Source: Chromatiales bacterium 21-64-14 (GTDB taxonomy: Bacteria; Pseudomonadota; Gammaproteobacteria; 21-64-14). From it: a DNA stretch of 64,000 nt. Position 1 is the first letter of the stretch. Each line of letters opens with the position of its first letter. The translations under genes were made by a program, and so were the position numbers. A model generated the notes under the pieces. The model ran no database searches, was not told where the DNA came from, and worked only from the letters and a program-made list of their open reading frames with translations. The stretch covers positions 1 to 64,000 of the forward strand of contig NCBI01000010.1 in the NCBI GenBank assembly GCA_002255365.1, written 5' to 3'. Of the stretch, positions 54,874-63,394 are shown piece by piece.

Positions 54874-56932
54874 TGGAACGGCCCGCGGTTGGGGGGAGGG
54901 CGCGTATCAGCAGCACTGTGCCGTTCCAGTGTGCGTTCGGGTCGGTGGTCGTGGGGCCGTGACGGCGCACGGCGCGCCACGCCAAGTCGTCCAGGAACCC
55001 TTCCAGAGTTCGCACCGCGCGATTGAACCGGGTGCCCGCTCGCGGCACTGCCACCAGCCCCAGGGGTCGGTACAGGGACTGCTCGGTGATGGTTCCTACC
55101 CAAACCGGAATCCCTCCGGGCATGAGCCGGGTGTCCGCGGTCCATAGACGCAGGACCCATTGGTGTTGTCCGCCCTTCACGGGGTCTGCGGGCTCCGGGT
55201 GGATCATCAGCAGAGAGCCATGCCGCCCATTGTGCACCTGGGGCAGTGCCGGGAGCTTGTCCAGGACCGGCCGGCTGGACAGCCAACGCAGCGCGGTGCT
55301 CGGGGTGAGGGGTGGGGGCGTGACCCAGCCATGGTCGCGCAGGGTGTGCTCCAGCGTCGTCAACGGGCCGGCCCATTGTACAGTCAGAGGCTCGGTCTGT
55401 CGGCCCGCGAGGTCGATCCGGAACGCCGGCAGCTGACGCCAGCCCCCCTGCCACCAGGTGTTCTCCGTTAGCACATGGATCGGATGGCGCTGTGTATAGC
55501 GCTGCAGGTCCAGACGATACTGATGGCCCACCTGCCATACTCCGGCTGCCAACAGGCCCACCAGGGCGGCGGCGAGTACACCGCCCACTTCCAGTGGCGC
55601 GGTACTGTGCCGACGGTAGGCGATGCCCAGCAGCGCCACCCAGGCCAGTCCGAGGCTGGTCCCCGCGAGCACGTCCGTGAGCCAATGAGCACCGAGGTAG
55701 ATCCGGGAAAGGACTACCAAGCTGATGATCAACGCTGCGACGGTATAAGGCAGCCAGCGTTTCGATGGGCGCAGTTCCCGGGCAATCAGCACCGCGAGGA
55801 ACCCATATGTAACAGTACTGAGGGTCGCGTGGGCGCTGGGAAACGCGTAGGTGCTGAGCCCCCCGTACAGGTCCGGGACCGGGCGCGGGATTTCCAGGAT
55901 GACCTTCAACCCCAGGGTGGCAAGCACCCCGAAGGTCACGGCGGCCACCCAGTGACCAGCGGCCAGCCAGCGCCGGCGCAGTGCCAACCAAGCCGCGACG
56001 GCGAGGGTCAGGGATATATCCACCGGCTGTCCGCCGAGCTCTGTTACCAGGACCATGAGCCGGTCGCCCCACGGGCTGCGCAGGCCCTGGGAAAAGTGGT
56101 ACACGGTGTGGTCCAGCGGGAGCGGAATCTGGTGATGGGTCACCACCACCAGGATCCGGAAGAAGCCCCAGGTGCCCAGGAGCAGCAACAACGCGGAAAG
56201 CAGGAGTGCGCGGGATTCCGGTTCCTGGGGGTCCACCAGCCCCGCGGTGATCCGGCCCAGCACTGGATGGCTGTGGCCCCAGTCCAAGGCGCGGTCCAGC
56301 AGGCGCCCTCCCCGGGGGGCCAGCAACCCGTATGCCCGCCGCACCAGCCAGTACACCGCCCAGGGCACCAGGATGACCAGCGCCAACAGCACCGCCAGCC
56401 GGGTGGCCACCTCCGCGGCCAGTTGCAGAGACGCCCCGAAGGCCACTCCAGGGAGAATGAACACCGGTGCCCACACCATGGCCGCGGGTACCGCCACCAG
56501 CAAAAACCGCACCGGGTGCATCCCGAGCATGCCCGCCACCAGCGGGAGGATGGGACGCACCGGGCCGATGAATCGGCCGATGGCTACGCTCTTGCCGCCG
56601 TGCCGGTGGAAGAAATCCACGCCGCGGTTCATTAGCCGCGGATAGTGCCGGAATGGCCACATGACCTTGAGCCGGAGATGGAAGTGACGCCCGAGCCAGA
56701 AGCTCACCACGTCCCCGGTGATGGCCCCGGCGGTGGCCCACGCCAGGGTGGGCCAGAGGGACAAGGCGTCCACCGCCACCAGTGCCCCGATGCCGAACAT
56801 CAACAGCATCCCCGGCATGAACAGCCCCACGATGGCCAGCGACTCGGCGCAGGTGATGCCAAACACCCCCAGGCCCGCCCAGGTGGGGTGCATGCTGAAC
56901 CAGGCCAAAATCGGCTGGATGGAATCGGGCAC
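54863..56932 (-). CDS. DedA-PAP2-LssY fusion membrane phosphatase
   Basis: A 689-residue three-part protein. Residues about 1-200 form a DedA-type domain (TCAESLAIVGLFMPGMLLMF, GAITGDVVSFWLGRHF, GRFIGPVRPILPLVAGM). Residues about 230-450 form a PAP2 phosphatase with KVILEIPRPVPD, FPSAHATLS and SRIYLGAHWLTD, the three classical motifs. The last 220 residues match the periplasmic LssY C-terminal domain (VHVLTENTWWQGGWRQLPAFR-like start, later VWVGTITEQ and FNRAVRTLEGFLDDLA). Likely acts on undecaprenyl pyrophosphate or phosphatidate, with DedA aiding lipid flipping; that is inference. Overlaps dgkA. Confidence 0.9.
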   Translation of the reverse strand: MPDSIQPILAWFSMHPTWAGLGVFGITCAESLAIVGLFMPGMLLMFGIGALVAVDALSLWPTLAWATAGAITGDVVSFWLGRHFHLRLKVMWPFRHYPRLMNRGVDFFHRHGGKSVAIGRFIGPVRPILPLVAGMLGMHPVRFLLVAVPAAMVWAPVFILPGVAFGASLQLAAEVATRLAVLLALVILVPWAVYWLVRRAYGLLAPRGGRLLDRALDWGHSHPVLGRITAGLVDPQEPESRALLLSALLLLLGTWGFFRILVVVTHHQIPLPLDHTVYHFSQGLRSPWGDRLMVLVTELGGQPVDISLTLAVAAWLALRRRWLAAGHWVAAVTFGVLATLGLKVILEIPRPVPDLYGGLSTYAFPSAHATLSTVTYGFLAVLIARELRPSKRWLPYTVAALIISLVVLSRIYLGAHWLTDVLAGTSLGLAWVALLGIAYRRHSTAPLEVGGVLAAALVGLLAAGVWQVGHQYRLDLQRYTQRHPIHVLTENTWWQGGWRQLPAFRIDLAGRQTEPLTVQWAGPLTTLEHTLRDHGWVTPPPLTPSTALRWLSSRPVLDKLPALPQVHNGRHGSLLMIHPEPADPVKGGQHQWVLRLWTADTRLMPGGIPVWVGTITEQSLYRPLGLVAVPRAGTRFNRAVRTLEGFLDDLAWRAVRRHGPTTTDPNAHWNGTVLLIRALPPTAGRSSEK

Positions 56933-57000
56933 GGGGCGTCTCTACTGTGGAGGTCGGGCACTGGCGGTGCGCGGCCAGTGCGATCGGAAACGGGCCGGCG

Positions 57001-58281
57001 TCACAGCGTCGCCAACACGCGGCGCGCCGCCGCTACCGTGGCATCGAGTTCGGCCGCGCCATGGGCCGCCGAGACGAATCCCGATTCAAAGGCGGATGGC
57101 GCCAGATACACGCCAGCGTTCAGCATGCCGTGGAAGAAGCGCGTGAACCGCTCCTGATCGCATGCCGTGGCCTGCGCATAGGAGCTCACCTGGGGGGCGG
57201 CAGTGAAGAAGAATCCGAACATGCCCCCCACCTGATTCGTGGTGAAGTCCACTCCGGCGTCTCGTGCTGCCGCCCGTAGTCCTGCGGTGAGGCGCGCGGT
57301 GGCGGCGCTGAGCGCCTCGAAGAAGCCCGGCCGCGCGACAATCTCCAGGGTGGCGAGCCCCGCTGCCATGGCGACCGGATTGCCCGACAGGGTGCCAGCT
57401 TGATAAATCGGACCCATCGGCGCGATGGATTCCATGATGGCACGGCGTCCGCCGAAGGCCCCGACCGGAAGCCCGCCGCCGATGACCTTGCCGAGCGTGG
57501 TGAGGTCCGGGGTTACGCCGTAGAGGGCTTGGGCACCGCCCAGATGAACCCGGAACCCGGTCATCACCTCGTCGAAGACCAGCACACTGCCGTAGCGGTC
57601 GCACAGGGTGCGCAGTTCCTGCAGGAAGCCGGGGACCGGGGGGATGCAGCTCATGTTTCCGGCGACCGGCTCCACGATCACGCAGGCGATCTGTTCCCCG
57701 GCCTCGCGAAAGGCGCTGCGCACCGCCTCCAGGTCGTTGTAGGGTAACGTCGCGGTGTGCTGAGCAAGGCTCGCGGGTACCCCGGGGGAGGTAGGGACCC
57801 CGAGGGTGAGTGCGCCGGAACCGGCCTTTACCAGCAGGGAATCGCTGTGGCCGTGGTATCCGCCCTCGAACTTGACGATCACGTCCCGTCCGGTGACCCC
57901 GCGCGCCAACCGGATCGCGCTCATGGTGGCCTCGGTGCCGGAGTTGACCATGCGCACCAGCTCCAAGGATGGCATCCGCGCTTGGAGTGTCTGGGCCATA
58001 CGTACTTCGAGTTCTGTCGGTGCTCCGAAGCCTAGGCCTTGTTCCGCCGTGCGATGCACCGCGTCCAATACCTCCGGGTGCGCGTGACCCGCGATCATCG
58101 GGCCCCAGGAGCCTACATAGTCGATATAGCGCCGCCCGTCGGCGTCGAACAGATAGGGGCCTGCGCCACGTTGGATAAACAGGGGTTCCCCGCCCACGGC
58201 GCGAAACGCGCGCACCGGTGAATTCACACCTCCGGGTATCGAACGTGTGGCCGCGGCGAACAACTCGTGTGATCGGGTCAT
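57001..58281 (-). CDS. hemL: Glutamate-1-semialdehyde 2,1-aminomutase
   Basis: A 426-residue PLP enzyme forming 5-aminolevulinate in the C5 heme pathway. [12 protein letters not shown] opens it; [39 protein letters not shown] and [17 protein letters not shown] (PLP lysine near 264) follow. Length equals the E. coli enzyme. ATG 58281 fits. It ends 69 bp from the DedA fusion gene and begins 54 bp after thiE on the same strand. Confidence 0.96.
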   Translation of the reverse strand: MTRSHELFAAATRSIPGGVNSPVRAFRAVGGEPLFIQRGAGPYLFDADGRRYIDYVGSWGPMIAGHAHPEVLDAVHRTAEQGLGFGAPTELEVRMAQTLQARMPSLELVRMVNSGTEATMSAIRLARGVTGRDVIVKFEGGYHGHSDSLLVKAGSGALTLGVPTSPGVPASLAQHTATLPYNDLEAVRSAFREAGEQIACVIVEPVAGNMSCIPPVPGFLQELRTLCDRYGSVLVFDEVMTGFRVHLGGAQALYGVTPDLTTLGKVIGGGLPVGAFGGRRAIMESIAPMGPIYQAGTLSGNPVAMAAGLATLEIVARPGFFEALSAATARLTAGLRAAARDAGVDFTTNQVGGMFGFFFTAAPQVSSYAQATACDQERFTRFFHGMLNAGVYLAPSAFESGFVSAAHGAAELDATVAAARRVLATL

Positions 58282-58335
58282 CTGGGCCTCTGCCAGTGCA
58301 GTGGTGGTGGACGACGGGTCCGGCCCACCTAGCCG

Positions 58336-58977
58336 TTACCGCGGCGCGGTGGGTGCGAACAGCCCGGCGTAACGTCGGGCCGCCGCCGTTATGTCCGGCT
58401 GACCGAACACGCCATGGATGACCGCCAGCATGTCGGCGCCTGCCGCGAGCAACGCCGCGCCATTTTCCGGTGTGATGCCGCCGATGGCAACTACCGGCAC
58501 CGACAACGCGGCGCGCGCGCGGGGCAGCAGATCCACGGTGGCGGCCGTGGCGTCGGGCTTGCTTACCGAGGGAAAGAAGCGGCCGAATGCCACATAGTCT
58601 GCGCCATCCGCCACGGCGGCTTGGGCGCGCGACAGCGAAGCGTAGCAGGAGATGCCGATCAGCGTGCGCGCGCCGAGCACGGTCCGCGCTGCAGAGAGCC
58701 TAGTGTCGTGCCGTCCCAGGTGGACCCCGTCGGCGCCCACCTCCCGGGCCAGCGCCACGTCATCGTTGATTATCAGCGGGACCCCCGCTTCGTGACACAG
58801 AGAGCGCAGGGCCGCGGCTTCCGAGCGTCGGAGTTCCACAGCGGCGCCCTTGCGCCGGTACTGGACCAAGCGCGCGCCGCCGCGGATCGCCGCTTCCACC
58901 CTTTCTATCAGCGCGTCTGAGGCCTGGGGTTCATCATTGGTGAGTACGTAGAGCCCCGCGAGCACGGTGTTGGACAC
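58336..58977 (-). CDS. thiE: Thiamine-phosphate synthase
   Basis: A 213-residue TIM-barrel enzyme joining HMP-PP and the thiazole phosphate. LYVLTNDEPQASDALIERVE, VQYRRKGAAVELRRSEA, LIINDDVALAREVGADGVHLG, IGISCYASLSRAQAAVADGA and DYVAFGRFFPSVSKPDA carry the family motifs; VAIGGITPENGAALLAAGAD is the phosphate-binding end. ATG 58977 lies 3 bases after the thiD stop region, so the two are one unit. Confidence 0.95.
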   Translation of the reverse strand: MSNTVLAGLYVLTNDEPQASDALIERVEAAIRGGARLVQYRRKGAAVELRRSEAAALRSLCHEAGVPLIINDDVALAREVGADGVHLGRHDTRLSAARTVLGARTLIGISCYASLSRAQAAVADGADYVAFGRFFPSVSKPDATAATVDLLPRARAALSVPVVAIGGITPENGAALLAAGADMLAVIHGVFGQPDITAAARRYAGLFAPTAPR

Positions 58978-58980
58978 GAA

Positions 58981-59811
58981 TCACCGGCGCCCACGGTCGG
59001 ACCAGTACAGCCGGCGGGGCAGCGATTGCCCGGAACCTAGCCGGTAGCCGTGGCGCAGAGTCTCCCAGGTATAGCGTTGGGCCTCGCGCACCGCCGTGCG
59101 GGGTTCGCATCCCTGCGCCAGCAGACCGGCGATGGCCGCGGCGAGGGTGCAGCCGGAGCCGTGGTAGCTGCCCGCGAGGCGCTCCCAGGCGGTGGTGTCG
59201 AGGATCCGGTGTTCGCCGTACAGCCGGTTGATCACCTGGGCCCCAGGCTCGTGGGTCCCCGTAATCAGCACGAACGCGCAGCCGTGCTCCAGCAGCGCCA
59301 TCGCGCAGGCGTCCAGGGTGTCTCCCTCCGGCGCGAGGGCGCGAGCCTCGTGGCTGTTGGGTGTCAACACGGTGGTCAGGGGCAGCAACAGGGCGATCAA
59401 CGCCTCGCGCAGGCCATCGGGGGCCAGGGCCCCTCCAGCACCGGCGGCCAGTACCGGATCCAGTACCACCGGCAGGTCGGCGTAGTCCCGCAGCAGGGTG
59501 TGGACCGCCTGGGCCGCGCCGACACTACCTAGCATACCGATCTTCACCGCGGCCACCGGCAGGTCCTCCAGGACCGCGCGCGCCTGTTGGACAATCAGTA
59601 TCGGATCGAGCGCCATGTAGCCGTGTACCGTCTGAGTGTCCTGGACGGTTACAGCGCTGACCACCGGCGCGGTATGGCAGCCCAGGCTTGCGAGGGCCTC
59701 GATATCCGCCTGGATCCCGGCCCCACCGCAGGGGTCGTGCCCGGAGATGGCAAGAACCACCGGCGGGGGTGGATTGGGCGCGAGGGTGTTCACGGTGATA
59801 GGCGTTAGCAT
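58981..59811 (-). CDS. thiD: Hydroxymethylpyrimidine (phosphate) kinase
   Basis: A 276-residue ribokinase-fold enzyme phosphorylating HMP and HMP-P for thiamine synthesis. VLAISGHDPCGGAGIQADIE is the substrate site; GCHTAPVVSAVTVQDTQTV, VVLDPVLAAGAGGAL, TVLTPNSHEARAL and GSGCTLAAAIAGLLAQG (anion hole/ATP) are present. ATG 59811 includes about 15 residues before the conserved start, the same as some relatives. Upstream of thiE. Confidence 0.95.
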   Translation of the reverse strand: MLTPITVNTLAPNPPPPVVLAISGHDPCGGAGIQADIEALASLGCHTAPVVSAVTVQDTQTVHGYMALDPILIVQQARAVLEDLPVAAVKIGMLGSVGAAQAVHTLLRDYADLPVVLDPVLAAGAGGALAPDGLREALIALLLPLTTVLTPNSHEARALAPEGDTLDACAMALLEHGCAFVLITGTHEPGAQVINRLYGEHRILDTTAWERLAGSYHGSGCTLAAAIAGLLAQGCEPRTAVREAQRYTWETLRHGYRLGSGQSLPRRLYWSDRGRR

Positions 59812-59930
59812 CGGACGCGTGGTGGAATCGAGGCCTTGATTCTAACACCGGGCCCGGTGGTTTGACTCGCCGCCTGGACATGGGAAAATAGCCCCCTCAG
59901 CCAACCCCACGAGACGCTGTCGCCCCCGCC

Positions 59931-60122
59931 ATGAGCACATCCCCTGTCGAAACCGGACTGAAGACCTATATGTGTGTGGTTTGCGGATTCATCTACGATG
60001 AGGCCGCGGGTCTGCCCGACGAGGGCGTCGCCCCCGGTACCCGCTGGGAGGACGTGCCGGCGACTTGGCGTTGTCCCGATTGCGGCGCCGGCAAAGAGGA
60101 CTTTGACGTCATCGAGATCTGA
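59931..60122 (+). CDS. Rubredoxin
   Basis: A 63-residue one-iron electron carrier. The four iron ligands are C15, C18 ([11 protein letters not shown]) and C48, C51 ([13 protein letters not shown]). An unusual N-terminal extension of about 10 residues ([10 protein letters not shown]) precedes the fold. ATG 59931. Divergent from thiD, as rubredoxins often are in this neighbourhood of hemL/thi genes. Its end overlaps the leftward small frame at 60109-60225. Confidence 0.95.
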   Translation: MSTSPVETGLKTYMCVVCGFIYDEAAGLPDEGVAPGTRWEDVPATWRCPDCGAGKEDFDVIEI

Positions 60123-60225
60123 TCTGCGGCCAGTGGTGGTGAGTCTGCTGTTTGCGCCGCTGACGTAGCCACAGCCAGGTCCCGGAGGCGGCGAGGAAGC
60201 TCAGCAGCGCGGCCGCGGTATCCAT
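60109..60225 (-). pseudogene. C-terminal membrane-helix remnant of a PepSY-type protein
   Basis: A 38-codon frame, MDTAAALLSFLAASGTWLWL followed by RQRRKQQ, starting within the stop of the upstream fragment (TGATG). It looks like the last transmembrane helix and basic tail of PepSY-associated membrane proteins, where a GxWLMD segment precedes the helix. It is read in a different frame from the preceding fragment, consistent with a frameshift or deletion. A genuine tiny membrane protein cannot be ruled out. Confidence 0.45.
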
Positions 60226-60599
60226 CAGCCAGCCCCCTCCAGGTTCCCCCGGTAGACCCCGGTAGGGGTGCGCAACCACACGCCGCCACGCCCGTCGACA
60301 CCGATGGTCTCTAGACCGGCCGGAACCCCCTGGGCCTGGGTGAGCCGTTCCACCGGTTCCCCGTCCAGGGTCAGCAGGACCAATTCCCCGCCCGCCGCGA
60401 CGATCAGCATGGATCCCAACTGTAGCGCGCCGACCAAGCGACCGGAGGCCAGGGCCACCGGCCGCCCGTCCAGGTATACGTGGAGATCCAGGCCGCTCAG
60501 CCAATGTTCCCCCACAGCGTAGCTTACCGGCTGCGCGGCGGTTCCAGCGACGAACGCCGATGGGGAATCCTCGCTACGGTGTGTGTTGTGGCGTGCCAT
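60225..60599 (-). pseudogene. Central fragment of a PepSY-associated membrane protein
   Basis: A 124-codon frame. After an unmatched start (MARHNTHRSEDS) it reads YAVGEHWLSGLDLHVYLDGR, LVGALQLGSMLIVAAGGELV, LLTLDGEPVERLTQAQGVPA and GVWLRTPTGVYRGNLE. I know this beta-rich pattern from the periplasmic part of PepSY-associated TM proteins, where an N-terminal helix precedes it and a second helix follows. Here both helices are lost from the frame; the second appears next door at 60109-60225. Identification is by eye. Confidence 0.45.
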
Positions 60600-60840
60600 C
60601 GGCGAATTCCGTGTGGCGGTGCAGTAGCAGGGCGAGCCGCGCGACCCGGATCAGCGCATGTACCGACAAGGTGTCCCCGGTGATGCCGTCCACGTTTCGA
60701 TCCAGCCGGCCGTCGGTGTCGAGCCGTGCGCCTCGGAATTGTTGAGTGCAGAATGGGTGGCGCACATCCCTCCCGCGGCTTACGCGGAAGATCAGCACAT
60801 CGAGCCGGGTGATACGCCCGCTGTTGACCACGACGCCCAC
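60574..60840 (-). pseudogene. C-terminal fragment of an FMN-binding-domain protein
   Basis: An 88-codon frame: LDVLIFRVSRGRDVRHPFCT, FRGARLDTDGRLDRNVDGIT then GDTLSVHALIRVARLALLLH. It resembles the last half of FMN_bind proteins (the DGITGDTLS segment replaces the usual D-x-x-x-GAT-x-S flavin-transfer motif). Signal peptide and first half are missing. GTG 60840 is the only ordinary start; a perfect AGGAGG (complement of 60857-60862) lies 16 bases upstream, as if a deletion had removed the original start. It overlaps the next fragment by 26 bases. Confidence 0.5.
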
Positions 60841-60917
60841 GGAAATGGGGCGTTTTCCTCCTGTAGGCAGGGTTGGCGACCTGATTGGCCAATATTACAC
60901 GACCCGTCATTACAAAC

Positions 60918-60936
60918 GCAAATAGTTATCATTTGC
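60918..60936. promoter_or_regulatory. Fur-box-like palindrome
   Basis: The 19-mer GCAAATAGTTATCATTTGC has a GCAAAT...ATTTGC palindromic frame; its complement matches 13 of 19 positions of the E. coli Fur consensus GATAATGATAATCATTATC. It lies in an AT-rich gap between the leftward FMN_bind/PepSY remnants and the rightward A-type Fe-S carrier gene. Fur control of such a locus would fit, but binding is inferred. Confidence 0.6.
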
Positions 60937-61132
60937 ATTATGTTATGATGTTGTAGGTTATATAGGCCCTGGCACTGCCCTTAACCCATTGGCGTGGCGG
61001 GTCAAACCATAGAAAAGCGGGGGTGGAGCCAAGGTGATCGTCAGGGGGCGAAGTGATACACTTACCGGCAGACTTGGGATGGGAACGCCTCGGAGTGGTC
61101 CCAGATCGAGCAATCAGCAGAGGGAGTCAGCG

Positions 61133-61534
61133 ATGAGTGGAACTGTGCAGACCCAGGCCCCCAGTCAGGAGGCTGCCTTCCAGGCGGTGCTTACCGACGC
61201 GGATGTGAAGATGAGCGAGACTGCGCGCCGCAAGATGGCCGAACTGCTTGAGGAGAACCGGGATGAAGTGGAGGCCATCCGGGTCTTCGTCGGTGGTGGT
61301 GGCTGCAGCGGGATGAGCTACGGCATGACGTTCACCGATGCGCGCACCCCCTACGATTGTATTTATCAGGGGGACGGCGTAACTCTGTACGTGGACGCGG
61401 TGGCACTGAATTTTCTGCGCGGGGTAGAGATCGACTATGCCGATCGGCCCAGCGGCGCCAGTTTTGTCTTCAATAACGTGTTTGCTGCCACCGGCGGCAG
61501 TGGAACCTGTTCCGCCTGCGGCGGCGCCGGCTAG
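61133..61534 (+). CDS. A-type Fe-S cluster carrier (IscA/ErpA-like)
   Basis: A 133-residue HesB-family protein. A 25-residue Gln/Ala-rich extension precedes the domain. LTDADVKMSETARRKMAELL and VFVGGGGCSGMSYGMTF give the first cluster ligand, C58. The usual C-terminal CxC becomes CSAC (C126, C129) in a glycine-rich tail GGSGTCSACGGAG. It should hold or deliver an Fe-S cluster; whether it is the essential ErpA cannot be told. AGGGAG (61121-61126) precedes ATG 61133. Confidence 0.85.
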   Translation: MSGTVQTQAPSQEAAFQAVLTDADVKMSETARRKMAELLEENRDEVEAIRVFVGGGGCSGMSYGMTFTDARTPYDCIYQGDGVTLYVDAVALNFLRGVEIDYADRPSGASFVFNNVFAATGGSGTCSACGGAG

Positions 61535-61539
61535 CCAAG

Positions 61540-61557
61540 CGCCGCGGGCCCGCGGCG
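61540..61557. repeat. Perfect 18-bp GC palindrome
   Basis: CGCCGCGGGCCCGCGGCG at 61540-61557 reads the same on both strands. It lies 5 bases after the A-type carrier stop. There is no T-run, so it is not a standard terminator; it may still slow polymerase. Confidence 0.8.
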
Positions 61558-61717
61558 GCGACCGCCATCCCGGTCCCCAGGTGCTAGGCTGCTTGCTTAT
61601 GCAAGGCCAGTGAGCCGGAGTGTGAACCCGCCAGCGCCGGGACCGGCCGACAGCGCGTAGCACTACACGAGATGCATCGGGAGCGACGGTCCGGTCCCGC
61701 GCTCCGCGGGTCTTCCA

Positions 61718-63001
61718 ATGGCATCCAATGTTCCAACGGCGCCCGATGCGGCGCAGCGGCCACGGCTGTTACTGGTCGCTCCTCCCACCAGTTATCGGAT
61801 CGTCCCCTATCTGGAGGCCGCCCATCGCCTCGGTATCGACTTGGTGGTGGCCTCCCAGGGGGAGCACTCGCTTATTGGTGCAGTGGCACGGGGGCTGCAC
61901 GTGGACCTGCAGCAGCCGGAGCGGGCTCTGGCGCATATCGTCACCGCCCTGCGGGGTGAGACCCTGGCGGGGGTGGTAGGTACCGACGACGCCACCGTGG
62001 AGCTGGCGAGCCGTGTGGGGCTAGCCCTAGGGTTGCCCCACAACCCCCCGGAGGCCGCGCTGCTGGCGCGGCGCAAGGATTTGGCTCGTACCCGGTTGCG
62101 GCAGGCGGGTGTCCCGGTCCCGGACCACCGCCGCATCGATCTGGAACTGCCGCTGGAGTCGCAGCTCCGCGCTTTTCCCTTCCCAGTAGTGGTAAAGCCG
62201 CTGATGCTCTCGGGTAGCCGCGGGGTCGTGCGCGCCGACGATCTGCCCGCACTGCGTGGGGCGTGCCAGCGGATCCGGGGCATCCTGGACCGGGAGGCGC
62301 TTGCGGACCCGATGGAACGCCGTCACCTGCTGGTAGAACGTTACTTGTCCGGGACCGAGGTAGCGTTGGAAGGGATGCTGCGGGACGGTCGGCTGGAGGT
62401 CCTGGCGTTGTTCGACAAGCCGGACCCCTTGGAAGGACCGTACTTCGAGGAAACCTATTACATCACCCCGTCGCGGCTGCCCGCGGCGTTTCAGCGGCGG
62501 ATCGGTGAGCGCGCCGCGCAGGCCTGCGCGGCCTACGGGTTGCGCGAAGGGCCGGTCCATGCCGAGCTGCGGTTGCACGATGGGGACGCATGGATCCTGG
62601 AGGTGGCGGCCCGTACCATCGGCGGCCAGTGCGCGCGCCTGCTGCGCTTCGGTACCGGAGTGGGTTTGGAGGAGCTGGTGCTGGCCCAAGCCGTGGGGCG
62701 CCCGCTTCCGCATCGTTCGGAGGACGGCGCCGCCGGGGTCATGATGATCCCGATTCCGGAAGCGGGGGTGTTGCGCCGCGTCGAGGGCGTACTGGCGGCC
62801 CAGCGGGTGCCGTATATCGATGAAGTCGAGATCAGTGTCCGGGAGGGCTATGAACTGGTGCCGCTGCCGGAAGGGTCCAGTTACCTGGGGTTTCTATTCG
62901 CCCATGGACCGGACCCGGCAGCGGTGGAATGCGCGCTACGGCGTGCCCACGGCTGTTTGCGTGTGGTGACTGCACCGCTGTGGAAGATCGGCGCACATTA
63001 A
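61718..63001 (+). CDS. ATP-grasp domain protein
   Basis: A 427-residue ATP-dependent carboxylate-amine/thiol ligase of unknown substrate. A pre-ATP-grasp Rossmann-like part (RLLLVAPPTSYRIVPYLEAA) leads to the ATP-grasp core: FPVVVKPLMLSGSRGVVRAD, HLLVERYLSGTEVALEGML, and the metal-binding EGPVHAELRLHD and WILEVAARTIGGQC. A PurK/CPSase-like C-terminal subdomain ends the protein. Similar single proteins are annotated only as ATP-grasp in gammaproteobacteria. ATG 61718 fits. Single gene, convergent with yggX. Confidence 0.85.
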   Translation: MASNVPTAPDAAQRPRLLLVAPPTSYRIVPYLEAAHRLGIDLVVASQGEHSLIGAVARGLHVDLQQPERALAHIVTALRGETLAGVVGTDDATVELASRVGLALGLPHNPPEAALLARRKDLARTRLRQAGVPVPDHRRIDLELPLESQLRAFPFPVVVKPLMLSGSRGVVRADDLPALRGACQRIRGILDREALADPMERRHLLVERYLSGTEVALEGMLRDGRLEVLALFDKPDPLEGPYFEETYYITPSRLPAAFQRRIGERAAQACAAYGLREGPVHAELRLHDGDAWILEVAARTIGGQCARLLRFGTGVGLEELVLAQAVGRPLPHRSEDGAAGVMMIPIPEAGVLRRVEGVLAAQRVPYIDEVEISVREGYELVPLPEGSSYLGFLFAHGPDPAAVECALRRAHGCLRVVTAPLWKIGAH

Positions 63002-63025
63002 GGGATACCGCATCCGGTACCGGAC

Positions 63026-63310
63026 CTACTTTTTGCTGCCGGCGGGTCGGAACCCCTGAGGCACGCCGCCCTGCTCGCCCTCTCCAAACAGAAATCCGCG
63101 CATGTGTTGCTCAATGACCGGAATGCTGGCGGGATCCGCGGTGCTGATCCCGTTTTCGTTGATGATCATGGTGAGGCGTTCCAGCCACTTCTTCCATGCG
63201 TCTCTGGAGACCTGCTCATAGATCCGCTCTCCCAGCTCTCCGGGATGGGGGGGCGCGTCGAGGCCTTCGGCCTCCCGTTTCAGTACTACGCACTCTACAG
63301 TTCTGGTCAT
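63026..63310 (-). CDS. yggX: Fe(II)-trafficking / oxidative damage protection protein
   Basis: A 94-residue YggX-family protein linked to protection of Fe-S enzymes and iron handling. VECVVLKREAEGLDAPPHPG contains the family cysteine; RIYEQVSRDAWKKWLERLTM and INENGISTADP, then EQHMRGFLFGEG complete the family pattern. ATG 63310 is clear. Lies downstream of the ClC channel gene on the same strand and next to the Fe-S carrier region. Confidence 0.95.
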   Translation of the reverse strand: MTRTVECVVLKREAEGLDAPPHPGELGERIYEQVSRDAWKKWLERLTMIINENGISTADPASIPVIEQHMRGFLFGEGEQGGVPQGFRPAGSKK

Positions 63311-63369
63311 GACGACTGCCTCGCGTACGGGCCATGCTGGCGATTGTGGGTCAATTCTACACCCGCATC

Positions 63370-63394
63370 GACGCGTCGGTCACGCCGACGCGTC
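63370..63394. repeat. 10-bp inverted repeat across the ClC stop codon
   Basis: GACGCGTCGG (63370-63379) and CCGACGCGTC (63385-63394) flank TCACG, which contains the stop of the leftward ClC gene (63380-63382). No T-run follows on either strand, so it may be an RNA 3'-end hairpin rather than a complete terminator. Confidence 0.75.

Noticed and set aside
54870-56741. A 623-codon frame on the same strand as the DedA-PAP2-LssY gene but in another phase
   Set aside because: Composition is Gly/Arg/Pro-rich without domains, while the other phase encodes clear membrane helices and PAP2 motifs.
60840-60862. Start of the FMN_bind fragment at a rare ATT codon (60846) 10 bases after AGGAGG
   Set aside because: ATT starts are exceptional; a deletion that left the ribosome site behind explains the arrangement better.
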